A stretch of DNA of 64,000 nt from Amphritea atlantica (GTDB taxonomy: Bacteria; Pseudomonadota; Gammaproteobacteria; Pseudomonadales; Balneatricaceae). Shown piece after piece: positions 9,563-24,500 of this stretch (its first letter is position 1; the number at the start of each line of letters is the position of its first letter). Location of the stretch: NCBI GenBank assembly GCA_024397875.1, contig CP073344.1, forward strand, positions 186,001 to 250,000, given 5' to 3'. A model generated the notes under the pieces. That model had not been told where the DNA came from, ran no database searches, and worked only from the letters and a program-made list of their open reading frames with translations. The position numbers and the translations under genes were made by a program.

Positions 9563-12500
9563 CCACTTGCGTTAAGTGCAGAGCTGCTAAACGAAAACGT
9601 CATGGTAGAGCAGCTGATTGATGCAGGCTTAGCGGAAGCGAGTAACTCTGAGGAGTTACAGCTGATTCGTCAGCATGATTATGATCAGGATAGCGTTGAT
9701 AGTGGTGCTGACGCTGGGGCCGAGATTGAGAACCTTCAGGTTGCAGAGCTTCCGGTTTCCTCTGAGGATGATGGCGAACTTGAGGCTGTTCAGCCTAAAG
9801 AGGGTACGGTTGAAGACAGTGTTAGTGCTGAAGCTGATGCGCTAAAGTCTGCCGCTACAATTCAGCACATCCAGCAATTGTCGGGTCATCAGTTTGTTGT
9901 TATTGACCCTTCCGTTGACGATTATCAATCGCTGTTAAGTACCTTTATGGGCGATGCGGCCGATGGGCTTGAATGGCGTACTGAAACTACCAGCGCTGGC
10001 AGTGTGTTGGTGGCGGACTGGTATCCGGCAGAGGGAGATACGGAAGAGTCCTTAGCTTCAGAAAACGAATTAACTGACGCGTTAGTGGATGAGTCATTGG
10101 CGCGTAAGCAGTCCGAACGTGTGACGGTCGTTTTGCTGGATGCCGAAGCTGATGGTGTTGAACAGCTTGCTGATGTTCTTACTGCCTATGAAGATATTTC
10201 CGCGCTGCATGTATTGTCACACGGAGCTTCAGGCTTGCTGCGCCTGGGGACGGCTACCCTGGGAAGTGCTTCTTTAGAACGCTATCGTCAACAGCTGGAA
10301 GCCTGGGGCAAAGCACTGAAGTCAGATGGCGATATTCTTATCTATGGCTGTAACGTTGCGCAAGGTGATGTTGGTATCGCGTTTGTTGACCGGCTGGCGG
10401 GGGCAACTCAGGCAGATATTGCCGCGTCTGATGATCTGACGGGTAATCGCTTCATCGGTGGCGACTGGATACTGGAAACTGAGTCAGGGTATGTGACTCA
10501 AACCCTGGATATGATGTCCTCTGAACAGTTGTTTTTTGCATCAAATGATCCTCTGTATGCGGGGCTTTTGGCTGCCGATAAATCCGTTAGCTTAGGTGAG
10601 CTGAATGGCTCGGCGACTCCGGTCACTCTCGCAGCGGGCACAGATACCATCAACTTCACCGGTGTTAGCAGTGACATCCGTATTACCGTGACGGGCAAAA
10701 CCGCCACCACTCCGTTCAAAATTACGGCCCAGGCAATCAATGAAACGACGGGCGCTCTGGTACCTAATACGTTACGTACTTTCCAGTTTGCCGACGGTGA
10801 TGACTCTACTATTAAAAATATCAAGGTGGGTCGGGCAGGTTATAAAACTGAACTTGAGTTAAAAACTAAAATAGATGTTTTGGATACATCGTCAATCGCC
10901 AGTGCCTACATCGCTATCAGCAAAGCAGGCACTGCTTTATCCAGTGATGATGCATTTAAGTGGGTGAAAGATTATGCGGTGATGGGGATTGACCCTGCGG
11001 CCGTCGATGCTGCTACACAGCTGAATGCTAAAAACACGGTTGCGGTGGTTACCAGCGGAACGGGAGAAATTGGCAAACTGTCATTTGGTAAAGCTCTGGA
11101 TACCGGAAATACCAAGCTTATTATCGATGATAATTCTGCACCAATAGACATCAATAAAGCCAATACCAACTATTCCGGCAAAATTGATCTGATTTATAAC
11201 TCCGGTGGTTCAGGCACTGTGCTGACAAATTATGTCAATTTATCAGTGGGCACTACCATTAAAGGTATTGGTACTTTAAGTGGCTTTAGTAAAGACTCAT
11301 TTGCGTCATTTACCGCCGATAAAGGTGATCAGAAACTTGATGTTGCTGGTTTAACTGATGTCACTGTGACTACAGGCTCTGGCGAAGATTACCTTGCGGG
11401 TGGCGCGGGTACACAAACCTTAGTGGGTGGCTCTGGGTCCGACACTTATGTGTTTAAAAATGATTGGGGTGCTGATCAGGTTATAGAAAGCGCTGATACC
11501 AAAGACGGTTTAACGGTGATTAAGGGTGGCGACGCCGATGCCCTGGATTTCTCTGCGCTGACTCAGGCGATTACGGTTGAATTTCACTCATCGGTTAAAT
11601 CGACCAAACCGCTGTCAACAGCTACTGTGCCGGGTATTCCGGTGGTCTCTGAAGTGTTGGAAAGTGATAGAACATCGACTGAAAAATATGGTGTTCAGGT
11701 TTTCCAGGGCCAGAATGTAACCACCAGTACACACTCGGTAAAAAATGCCATCAATGTTGAAAAAGTGATCGGTGGCCTGGGTGATAATACCTATAAATTC
11801 AATAATGACTGGGGTCAGTTTTATCAGGGCGCGACGCCTGCGCTGGCAGAAACCGTTAACTTTTTTATTGACGACACTCAGTCAACCAGCAAAAAAGGGA
11901 CGCTTGATTTCCGCGAGGTCACTCACGATCTGATCTTTGAACTGGATAGTGTCAGCACTACATCTACCGGGATTCCGGCGGTCACTACAATAACCTCAAA
12001 AGTGAAAGTGACGGCGATCGTCGAGAAACAGATCAATATCGGTACCACGGCGGCGCCTATCTTAAAAACGGTCACTTTCACCTATGTCGTTAACGCGGAT
12101 AACATTGCCAACATCATCGGTGGTCAGGGTAAGAATACCTACATCATCAAAGATCAGGATGCCTTGCCCGGTAAAATTCTGACTGCGAAGACAACCGGTA
12201 CGGTGGCTGAGGGACTGGTAACAGGTACTGTCTATGTCGCGGGTGCCAATATCGCTAAAACCGATGGCGTTAATATTCTGGATTACTCGCAATATAAGTC
12301 TACAAACACTAACGATGTGATTGTGGATCTGGGTAAATCAACGACGGGTGTAGTCAATAAAGCGGTAACCGGTATTTTTAATACCGCCGATGGTGTGCTC
12401 CCCGCTACGGCCACCAACGAAGTACAGAAGCTGACTGTTCCGAAAATTAAAGTGGGTACGCCTACTTCGCCTCTTTCCAGTGCTCAGGAGCTGAGTAACA

Positions 12501-15500
12501 TCAAGAGCTTCCGGTTGTCTCTGGGAGGCGTAGAAACCATAGAAATTAGTAATTCGGGTACTGCGGCATCGATTGCAGCAGAAATGACTAAAGCTCTTAA
12601 TGGATTATTGTTAAAAGCGACGCCGGTTGTTTCTACAAATACAGCCCCGGCCCAGCCTGCCGCCACGCCTGCGGCTATGGTTAATGTGACTGGTGCAGGT
12701 ACTGCGACGGGTACCAGTCCATACGATTTCACTATCACATTCCAATCGTTAGCGGCTGGAATGAATATTCCAGAGATTAAGCTGATAACGGAAGCTCGTT
12801 CAGAGAAAAAAACCGCAGGAGGAAGCAATCAGACGACCATCGTTTTAAGCGCTGAGACTGAAACGAATCCTGATCCTCTTACTGTTATTAAAAAGTACAC
12901 TTCCAGCGGGCCTACGACTGAAGATCGTTACACACTGACGACCACTATTAAGACCATTATCATTGATGCGGTCGAATTTACCGGCGCCAGTACCGGCTTA
13001 AAAGCGGGTGCTATCGATCGCATAGATGGCCTGAGAGGCACCAGTGATTCGGGTGCGGGTACGGTTAAAAGTATGACCGTTTTAGGCGACTTTGGCTTGT
13101 TGGTCAATGGTACAGGTAGTGGTGACGACCTTATCTTTTCTGATAATTATACCCAAGCCGTCAGTGTTAAAACCGGGCGTGTCTGGGATGGTGGAGCCGG
13201 CCAGGACATTATCACCGGCACGCTACAGGGCGATATTTTGTATGGCGGCCTGGGTAATGATGCCATCGGTGGTGGAGAAGGCGATGATAACCTCAGTGGT
13301 GACGCAGGTAATGACCGGATCAGTGGCGGCTTAGGTGACGATGTTATCAGCGGTGGCGCTGGCAATGACTACCTGAGTGGTGGTCTGGGCGACGACAGTA
13401 TCGTGGGTGGTACGGGTCATGATGTTCTCTATGGTGGAATAGGTGACGATACCCTTATTGGCGGCAAAGGCTACGATCATTATGTGTTCATCAATGACTG
13501 GGGGCAGGACGAAGTTATTGAAAGTCAGAAAGGGAAAGATGACACAACCACCGATGAGGGGCTGAAAACCCGTGGAGATGTGCTTGATTTCTCCAATGTC
13601 ACCCAGGAGATGACTTACCTGTTCAACAGCAATAACTTATTGGCAGGTACCGGTACTTTTATTAAAGATAAAACCAGCTGGACTAAAACCCTCTCTGGAT
13701 TTGGTGATGTGTCTGGCCATTTTGCGCTGACAGCCAATACTGTCCGTGTTAACAGTGAAGGTAACGCCAATGACGTACAGCGAATATTTCTGGGTGGTGC
13801 TGTATCGGGTAATTTCACGGTAAAACTGAATAACTTCCCCAAACCGGATGGTACGGTTGAGACAACAGCGCCGATCTCAATAACTGTAGCCAGCACCACG
13901 GCAGTGACAGCGACCAATATAAAAACGGCACTGGAAACTAAGCTGAGAGTCCTGCTGACTCCCGTTGGTGGTGTAGCGCCAGTCGGTGACCTGGTAACCG
14001 TGAAGTCTGCAGGGTCTGGAACCGGGGCGTTTGATGTTGAGTTCAAAAAACCGATCTACACCAATATACCTTTAATGACTATTGTCAGCACCGCTGGGTT
14101 ATCTTATGCGATTCCGACAGTCGGTACGTTGGTGCCGGGCGTTAATACGGTTGATGCCAATACGGGGTTAATTACTCAGCATACCAATGGTTCCGTTAAG
14201 ATCGATCTGGGTCTGGCTGAGTCCGGTAGTTTTACAATGGGTTTCAAATACACTGAAACCGTCGGTGGGGTAGCGACACCTAATAAGACGGTATCCATTA
14301 CGGTACCTATCGCATCCGGTTCGACTCCTAATGATATTGCGGCACAGATTCAACAAAAATTAAACCAGCATAGTCCACAAATATTTGCCAATGTGGTGGT
14401 TTACGGTGCAGGCAATAAATTTGAAATTACTGTTTTAAATCCCGAAATAAGCGATCTCAACACGGTTTCACTCACTAACTATTCAACGTTAAAGGGTAAG
14501 CCCGATATCTGGACAACCGTTGAGGGCTCTTCGGTTCGTGAGATTAAGCAACTGACACTCAATAACGTCACCGAAGGTAGCTTTGTTTTAACTATTGGTA
14601 AGTATTCCACCGGCCCTATTACCATTGATACAACGGCCGGGACAGCTGACCTGAAAAAAGAAAATACCCGCTTAGCTATTCAGACCGCATTAAATAACCT
14701 GAAGCGAAATTTTGTTCAGAAATACACGGTAGAGGTCCGCGCCGATAGTTTTACTGATGCATTGAAAGAGTGGCAAATTACCTTTACCGCGCCGGGTGAA
14801 AATGATGTCACGGATATGTCTGTCGACGTGACGGGCTTAAAAGGGACAAATAATTTACAGGGACGGGTTACCACGCTGGTTGATGGTAGTCGGGCTGGCA
14901 ACATACATGCGTTTGAGACTATTCTGGCGCCCAATGCCGACGCGACCTTTATTTTTGGCTCTGCCTCGGCAGCCGATATGCTGGCGGCGATTGCCGTTCC
15001 AGAAGCGTTACGCAAAACAAATACCGTGACCATCGATACCAGTACGCTGACGGCAAATGGACATGTTCTGGACATCGATTTCAGTCAGGTTTCGGATGAA
15101 CTGAATTTCAACTTTGAGCAGAAAGGCGCGGTTAAAGAGGTACAGCCGCTTATCATAGATACCACTACGGCGGGTGAGTTTGCTCTCGATTATAAAATTC
15201 AAGAGATTCAGCGACTGGCCTTCACCGGCTCTGAATTGCCTACTGGAACCTTTAAGCTAAGTTTTAAAGATCCTGCTACGGGTACCGTCAAAACTACAGC
15301 GACTCCGATTGAAATTATTACCAATACCGCGACGGGCAAAGTAGACGTTAAAGCCACGGCTGCAAAGATTGAAGCAGCATTGAAATTATTGAAATTCACC
15401 TCTGCGACCGGTTCTCAGGTGAGCCTTAATGTGAAAGTGACCGGTGTGACTGTTGATGGATCACCCATAACCGCTGAAACAACTAATGAAGGCTTTAAGG

Positions 15501-18500
15501 CCAATAGTTGGGATATCACCTTTATCAACAAAGAGTTGGTCAATGTGGATCTGTTACAGGTTACCTCTGCATCGGTGACACCTACCGTTACTACGGTCAA
15601 AGATGGTGAGCACAAAATAACCGATAAGATTACTTTTGTTGCGGACAATAAAGCGGCAAATATTATTGAGCTGAAGAATAAGCTTAACGAATTACTGGGT
15701 GCCGGTTCGGTCAGCATTAAAGAACCGCGCTTTGGCAGTACGGCGGCAAACACTAAACTGAATATTACCTTTAATGATCCGGGTAATGTGGTCTTAACCA
15801 AAGCGTTGAAGAACCTGGATGGATCGGCGTTGGGGTATGCCTCTCCAGTGAGTGGCAAATTTGAACTGACGACGGACGTTGCAAAAGGTAAGGTCGACGG
15901 TAACACGGGTCAGTTGTCACTGACTGTAGAGCGAGTTGCACCAAGACCAACGACCCTGAGTACCGATGCTCAGGCATCGGGCCTGGTTGATAAGTTACTG
16001 GGTGAGAGTGTTTTTGAGACCTTTGTCTTCACGAATGTTGGCGAAAATACCATCGTGCGTGGTGGCGTGAATGCCAATACCTTCTCCATTTCGGGAAGTA
16101 CGACCTTTAAAGGGACGGTGATTGGCGGTACGGGTATCAAACCGTTATCAGCGCAGCTGCTTAATGTTGATGGCCTGGTGGGTATGTTATCGTTAACGCC
16201 ACCTGATCTTGCAGTCAAAAATACCGTTGATATCTCAGGTGGTAGTTTCGCCGATCTGCGTAAGATTACTTACGTGAATTTGGCGGAAACCTCTAAGTCA
16301 TCCGTTGCCGTTGATACGGTTGTTGATGGTCATCGGGGGGCTGAAGTTCAACGTTTGTCTATCCCCGAAGCTCAGCGTGGTAGCTTCACATTAACGGTGC
16401 AGGGTGACACTACATCAGTCACCACCGCCCCCATCTATCTGACTCCTCCGGTGCAGCAACAGCTGCTGGTAACCGATTCGACAGACTTTAATCTGACCTA
16501 TGTCACGACAGCAGGTGTTCAGACCATTACCGGTTTAAGCACCGGCGCAGCGGCGGACGATATATCGACGACCATTGCCAATACAATAAACACCCAACTG
16601 GCCACAGAATTTAGCCTGGCTGCGGGAACAAAGGTCGTCTCGGTGACTAAGAATGAGGCTGGATACCTTATCACTTATACGAACCAGAACAACATGGTGG
16701 AGTTCACCGGTGTGGTGACGTCTGCGTCTGGCAGTGCGGCGGTATTTACTAAAGAGAGTAATGCGCCTCTCAATTATGCAGCCCTGGCGCAACGTATCGA
16801 GAACGCTATTTACCAAGCGATGGCGCTGCCTGCCGGAACACCAAAAACGGTTTTGGTCACGGCAGACGAAACAGCGGGAACATTTGATCTGCGTTGGCGT
16901 GTGGTGGGCGATAAAACCGTTACCACGCTGACTGATATTTCGCTCTCTGCGCCAGCGGTTGATCTGGTGTTAACCCCCTCAACTACCGCTACGCCACAGG
17001 TTCACGATATTACCATTACTCATGGTGCTAATTCAGATCCTTATAATTTATATATCGGCACCTATAAGACAGCAGACTTAGCCCAGGAAGCCGATAAAAA
17101 TGCTATTCAGGCCGCACTACAGCAGCTCATTAATCAGCAACCGACTCTAACAGGGACGGTGACGGTTACCGGAACTGGCCCGTTCACGATTAGCATTGCG
17201 GGTGGCTCTGTGGCATCCATTGTCGCTAAGAACAGTATCTTTACCGGTACTGTTCTGGGCACATCGACGATCACAAGTCAGCTTACCAATGGTCAGGAAG
17301 TTCAAAGCCTCAACATTAATGGTGCTTCGCAGGGAATCGTAGGGCTGAAGTACAACCTGAAAGCCCTGAGTGACAACAGCCTGGTCACCGGTTCTGTGTA
17401 TGTGGATGTTGCGCTGCAGGCAAATCAGACGGCCGCTGACCTGCGTGGACGTATCGAAACGGCGCTTAATACTCAATTAGCAGGTGTTGCAACGGCCGCG
17501 GTTACCTTAGTTGGCGATAAATTCAGCATTACACTGACCTCACTGACCCATATTGTAGAGTCGATGGGGGGCACCGGTTACGGATTATCAGCGGCCTCAA
17601 CCGATCAGTCTTTAACGCCGGTTAAGGTGGGTCGAATTGATGCCTATCTGGATCGCACTGATACCAGCAATGCAACGCTGGTTGAGACTAACCGGATCTA
17701 TAAATTTACCATGCCACCTGTGGTGGCCGGTGAAACCATCAGCGGGACATTCACACTGAGTTTTGGTGGTGTAACCACAGGGCCTATTGACTATGACGCT
17801 GTCAATAATACGTTGCTGGCGAGTATTAATGCGGCCCTGACCGCGTCGGCTATCAACACTCTGCCCGTCACCCTGGTGGGTAATGAGTTTATCGTCGAAG
17901 TGGTGGCTGATCTCGATGCGGCTGAACAGCCGTTAATCATTGATGCATCAGCCCTGCAGATTGTTAAAGACACCGCAGTTGCTGCCCCGGGTGTGGCAGC
18001 CAATATAATTACTGTCGCCAATGGCAGTGCAGTGAGCGTAGCAGAAAAGCAACGCGTCACCTTGGTGGATCAGTCACTTACCACGTTCCGCTTATCCGTT
18101 AATGGCGTCAGTACTCTTGATATTCCGGTTAATCAGAATGATGCGACCACGCGGGGGGCGATTCAAAGTGCGCTTGATGCGGCGTTAGGTGCCAATAAAA
18201 TCACGGTTACGGTGAATCCGGATAGCGGTAAAACCAAGTCCTGGATACTTGAAGTTACCGGAGCTACACGCCTTAGTGATACGGATAATCTGGTTATTGG
18301 CGATAACGCTAATGCTCTTACTGGCTATGCGAAAGATGATTTCACCCAAACGGTGTTAACCAGTTTATTGGGTAAGAAGGCAGGCTTTACCGGCCGAATT
18401 CAGAATATCGATAATGTTACCTACGGTGCAGGTATAAATATCGCGTTAAACACAACGCTTAATCCTGTTGCAGCGTTGGGCAATGCCTCACTAGGCAGTA

Positions 18501-21500
18501 ACCTGTTTGAGGTTGGTGGTAACTTAATTGAAAACTCAATTGCCAACCCTTATGCGCAATTTGTTGCAAACACTGTTATGTCAACGGTGATCAACGGTGA
18601 GCCTTCACTGTTTTCAGAGAATGTTGTTGCGCCTGGTTTTCATGTGCTTGCGGGAGGCTGGGGTGCTGATACCTATAAGTTCAGTGGTCTGTGGGGCGCC
18701 GCTGCAGTTGTTGAGGCGCCCGATATTAAGATCGCAGGTGTCAGTGACTTCTTTGATACATTAGATCTTTCCGAGGCGGGTTTTGGTCTCAAAGGCCAGC
18801 TGGGTAGCGGTGATGTTAAAAATACGCTGCACTACGATATATGGGAGATCACGACCGACAATATCAGTGAGCTTACCGATCTTATCAGTGTTGGTAGAGA
18901 TGATGCTGAAGTTCCACTGCTATCGATTGGTGCTAATTTCATTATGGTTCGGGACGAGATATTCGGATCGGCACTGAAACGGTTCGGCATTCCGCTATCG
19001 GATGATGTTTTATTAGGTAACTATGTTTTTGCCACCGGTATTGAGAATATCGTTGGCGGCGGTGGTGATAATATCTTCACCTTCCACGGTAATGCTCGTT
19101 TGCGAGGCGTGATCTCTTCAGAGGGTGATATTACCCTTAATTATCAGAACTATGACAATAACAGCGATGCTTCAGATACTGTTGCCGGGGTGACGGTAGA
19201 CGGTACGGCGGGTATTGCTTACACCTTATGGGATGCTGTTGAGGTGCCGGTCTGGGGGGAGATTGCTGAGTCTAAAGTGTTATTTGGCAGTGCAACCTCG
19301 GTATTGGGCGAGCGCTGGAATTCACTTTCCGGGGCAATTAATGCGGCGGTGGCTGCAGATTCGCAGTGGAACCTGTCTAATAACGCTGTTGCCGGTTTTA
19401 CCAAAGTGATTGGTTCCAGCGGTGATGACACCTTTGTCGGTAACGACAATGATAATATCTTTGTGATCGGTCAGGGAGGTGTCGATACGATAGATGGTGG
19501 TGAAACCGATGAAAATGGCAACACCCTGAGTCTGGAGGGCCAGACCTCTAACTATTCTGTCAATTTAGCACTGGGCACTGCATCGCGGGAGCAGGGCGAT
19601 GAACAACAATTATTAGCACTCAATGCTGTTGAAGGTGATCAGTTTACGCTCCAGTTACCCTTAAGTGATTACTCTGCGGTTGGCGGCTTTACGACTCTGG
19701 ATATCACTGTTGGTGCGACTGATACCGTCACAGCCAGTAATATCAGAACTGAGCTTGAGCTGCATCTTGGTGTTAATAACGTTAGCGTGATTCCCAAAGG
19801 CTCGAGTACCTTTGCTATCACTTTTTTGAATCTTGATAGATTCGATAATCCAGAACAACTTATTTTTACCCCAACCCATTTAACGGTTTCAAGCGACCGT
19901 CAGGTTCAAGCCGCGGTTGCGCCGCAGGACCCATTAGATGGTTCTGAGAAAAACTATATTCACCAGATTACTCTGGGTAATCAGATAAGTGGTGGTGAGT
20001 TTACGTTCACGTTTGATCATCCTGACGGCACAACCGGCCCGGTATCAGTGAATATTACGGCACTGGCTGATTATCAGACGATGATGCAGCAGATCGAAGA
20101 CAAGCTGAACGAGGTTCCTGGCCTGCTGGTGGATGTGACTCAGCCCAATCCTGCAGATGTCGAAGACCTGCGCAACTTTACCTTTAATATTGAATTTATT
20201 ACCCCGGGTTATACCGATGTGACGGGTATTGTTCTGGATACCACGAATCTGGAAACGGGCTCGGTCACCACCACGGTTCTTGATGGTTCTACCATTATTG
20301 CCACCTATAAAAATATTCAAAACCTGGAGGGCGGCAAAGGGAATGATGTCTTTAGAAACATCAACGGTGGCGTCGTTATAACGGATCTGATAGACAGAAC
20401 AGCGAACCCGACCGCTCAGGCTTCGTTTGAGCTGGATTTCACCGCGAGCTCTTTCGACGAAGGTGAGTTGGTTACCCTGTCGTTTGCTAATTTTGAAGAG
20501 ACCGTCGGTGTTACGCCTGATCCTGCGCGTTTGCAGGTAACGTTTGCTATTGGTGTTGACGATGCTGTAACAACCGCCAACATAGAAGCGGCGCTGAATG
20601 AGTTGACGGGTATAACCGTATCGGTAACCAGCACCGTTGCTGAACGGTTTACAGTCGATTTTTCAGCCTCGCCTGATCCTGAGATCAACGACTTCAAACT
20701 GGATTTGGCTAAAACCACTTTTACTTTTAATGACAAATTTGGTCAGGATCAGGTTTTTTCCACCGGTACATCAGATGTCCTCGACTTTTCAACGATCGCG
20801 GCAAAAATCACTAAATCTGCACCGCAAACAGACATCGATGGTGTATATACAGAGTATTTTTACACCGATGACTCTGGCACCCGTCATTCCGTCAAAGCTT
20901 ACGGTGCTTTTGATGTTAAAGGTTTAGATGAGATTGCCTCGGGTGAGGGACTATGGACGGCTTTCAAATCATCTCAGGGCTTTGGTGAGTTTGTTACCAC
21001 AGCGACGGTGGGTACCGGGGCGACGATCGACGCGACAACGGATGCCGCTGCGATCGATAAGTTAAAAACTGAAGCGATTGCCCGTTGGACCGAGGTACTG
21101 CCTGCTGCTGCGCTGATTAATTTGCAAAATATAACGGTTACAGTAGACGCTATTGCAGACGCCGGTGTGGTCGGTAGAACCACCAGTGCGCCCGGCGCGA
21201 ATGGCCTGGATTACACCATCACACTTGATGATGACGCTGCCGGTGCGACCTGGTATGTGGATGCGACAGAGCAGGATGACACCGACGATGGTGCTTATGA
21301 CAGCATTGACCTGTTGACGGTACTGATGCATGAAATGGGTCATGTGCTGGGCATGAGTCACCCTGATTTCCCCACCACCGATCTGATGATGGAGGAGATT
21401 GCTAAAGGTCAGCGTTTGTTGCCAACCTCCGATCATTTTATGAGTTTGTCGGATCAAACCAAGTTAAGTATCGGTCTGGGTGAGCTGGCTACCTGGTCTT

Positions 21501-24500
21501 CGCATCTGGGTACTAAAATTGATAACTATCTGGACGACTCCACAGCTATTCCGTTTACCGATCTATCCTTGTCTGATCTGCTGGGTGATAAAGTCACCAA
21601 CTTAGACGGCACTATTCAGACTAAAGTTCAGGCCTTTGTCGACACGATCGATGCCTATCTTGATCTCAATAGTTCTGCCACCACCAAAGATCTGCTGGAG
21701 CATTTGCAAACCACCGGCTTGAATGATGGTTTTGCTATCAATGTCGCTTCATCTTCGAATTTAAAAGAGTACAGTGTTGCCCTGACCCTGGAGAGCTTCA
21801 GCGAACTGGTCAATCTGGATCTGAATGAACTGATCTCGTTTGGTGATTTTAACTTTGACCTGCCGATTGATATTACTCAGTCTCAGCCACTGGTTATCAG
21901 TGGCGGCATCGACTTCATGTTTAACTTTGGTGTTGCTGATGACGGCGCCTTTTATGTGCGGGATCCAGGCTTGGATGCGCACTTCAATTTCGGCGAAGAA
22001 TATATTGATATTACCGGTATTACTGCCGGTTCTGCTGATACCACGCCTGCCACGATTACCATTGCCGGTAATCATATTGGTGCGATAAAAAGCACCAGTG
22101 CCGGTATGTTCATGGTCGGTGATGCTTTCTACCTGCAGGGGTCGGGTAATACCGATGAGCTCTATACGGTTGCGGCTATCGAATTAAGCCCTGATGGCTC
22201 TTCAACGATTATTACTGTTGCTGAGGAAATCTTAGCCTCGGATCTGGCGGATGAGGTTGCCGGTAATCTTATAAAAGCCTTTGATTTTGGAGTCAATTTA
22301 GGGCCGATTGGTTTTGAAGTGAATGATGCGGCACTGTCACTGGGCGCGTCAGTTGGCATGGGGTTCGATGGGGTTCTTAATTACCAGGATATGCTTAGTG
22401 ATAGCACGGCCTCGCTGATGGGCTTGCCTGAATTGGAGGGTGATGCTCACTTTGAAGTGTTATTGCCAGTGTCGCTCTCCGGGGCGCTGGATGGCTTCAG
22501 TAATGAAGTTGGTTTTATTACTGCCAGCAGTAGCAGTTTGCCCGAAGATGCTTCAATGGCACAGTTTCTCTCCAGCATTCCAAGTTCTGTCCAGTTCGAT
22601 AATCTAGAAGAGGTATTCTCATTAGGTGGTCTGTCACTCGATATGATTATCGGGGGGGTGGACGAGATTCTTAAAGATATTGTCGGTACCGATCGGGAAG
22701 TATGGGGGCAGAAGAGCGGAAACACTGTTAATTTTTACGAAGAACGCTGGGGTGCTGGTTCTGTTCTTGCGACGGATAGTTATGAAATATCTCCAGTCGG
22801 GGGGCCACAGGCAAGTCGCTATGAAATCCTTGAAGATGGTAAAGGCATTACTCTTCTTGAATGGAAAGATACGAGCAATAGCGATACTTTCTGGGGCGTT
22901 GAGCTGTTCCAGAATAGTGAACGCGTTATTCAGACATACTCTCATACATCATGGGAGTTAATGGGCAACTACGATGAAAACGATGTGTTGGTTGAGCCGA
23001 TAGCTGAGGAGATAACGGGCGCTAAATTTATCGATACAACGGGCACCAATCCCGCCACGACAGGGGAAACCCTGTCACGCTTTAACATCAAAGATGGTTT
23101 GCTGTATGACAAGATAGCCTTAATTGATGCCAGTCTTGCCGATATTCTGGGGGATGGAGGTGTGAGTTTTGCGGCGGGACTGAGCGATGCTGTGAGCACT
23201 GTTCGTGATGCGGCGCGTAACGTCCAGCAGCTGGAAGATATGCTCAATGAAGAGCTGCGTATTCTGTTGGCTCCGCTGGGTATTGCTGCAGATGCCGATA
23301 TGGTTGATATGAGCTATGTCAATTCGGCGTTTGACTTCGATCTGAATCTCGACCTGATTGCTGAGAAAGAGTTTGATCTGGCGCTTGATATAGATGATCT
23401 GGGGCTGGATACATGGTTAGGCCTTGCCGATGGTGCATTAGATGCCATCAACGTTGAAGCGAATGGCAAAATAGACCTGAGAGCTGAAGCCGGTTTAGAT
23501 CTCGGTTTCGGTTTTGATCTGAGTGACGTGCGCACGCCTATTTTCTACATTGATGAAATGACAGGCATTCATGCTTCATTGCACGGCGGGGTTGACGATC
23601 TCGATATTGAGCTAGGCTTTGACGCCGGCCCATTGGGCACCATCGGTTTGCTGGGTAAAAATGGCAGCGCTAATATCGATCTGGGTTTTTACGCCAATAT
23701 GGGTAACCCGGGTGCCGACGCTAATGGCAACGGCTACTTAGATTTAACCGAAGTGAGAGACGGTTTTCAGGCAGCAGCTTTTGGTTCTGCCGGTCTGAAC
23801 TTACCGATGTTCTTCCCCATTGAAGCACTGCCTCTGGGCGGCACCGACAGAGACCTCAATGCGGATGGTGTTGCGGATAACGTTCTGTTCGCCAAAGCGG
23901 CGTTCAGTGTCGATCAAAGCCAGAACTTTGTCAGCACCTTCGATTACAACCTGCCGAAATTCAATATGAATTTTGATGTCATCGTGTTGTTGCTTGATCT
24001 GCTGAATGACCCGAAAACCGTTCGGGAAGGCTTGGAAGGCGCATTCTCAGCGATTAACGAAGTCGCTGCAGGAATCGATAATATCGAACTGCCTCTGGTG
24101 GGGGGGGAGCCCTTTGATGATCTGGCCAATAGCTTGCGCAGCATAGAAACCAGCGTCCTGGGCCACAAAGATGCCAGTGGTTATATCGATGGGCTGGGCA
24201 AGAAATTACAAGATCTTGAAGACGAAGGAGGCAAAGTTTTTGAAGCTTTGCTGAATGAAATCCGTCAGGGGCTTTATGACGGGCTGAAAACCATCAATAG
24301 TCCACTGTTTTCCTTTGTGGTGCCACTGTTAGATGCTTCTGGTGCAATTCAATACGATGAAAACGGCAAGATAAAAACACGTCTGCCCACCAGTGCAGAC
24401 GACATTGAGTTAACCTTCTCGGCTAATGGCTTATTAAGTTTTGATATCAAGTTTGGTGGTGTGCTGGTTGACGGCGAACTGCCGGTTGATTTTTCCGTCG

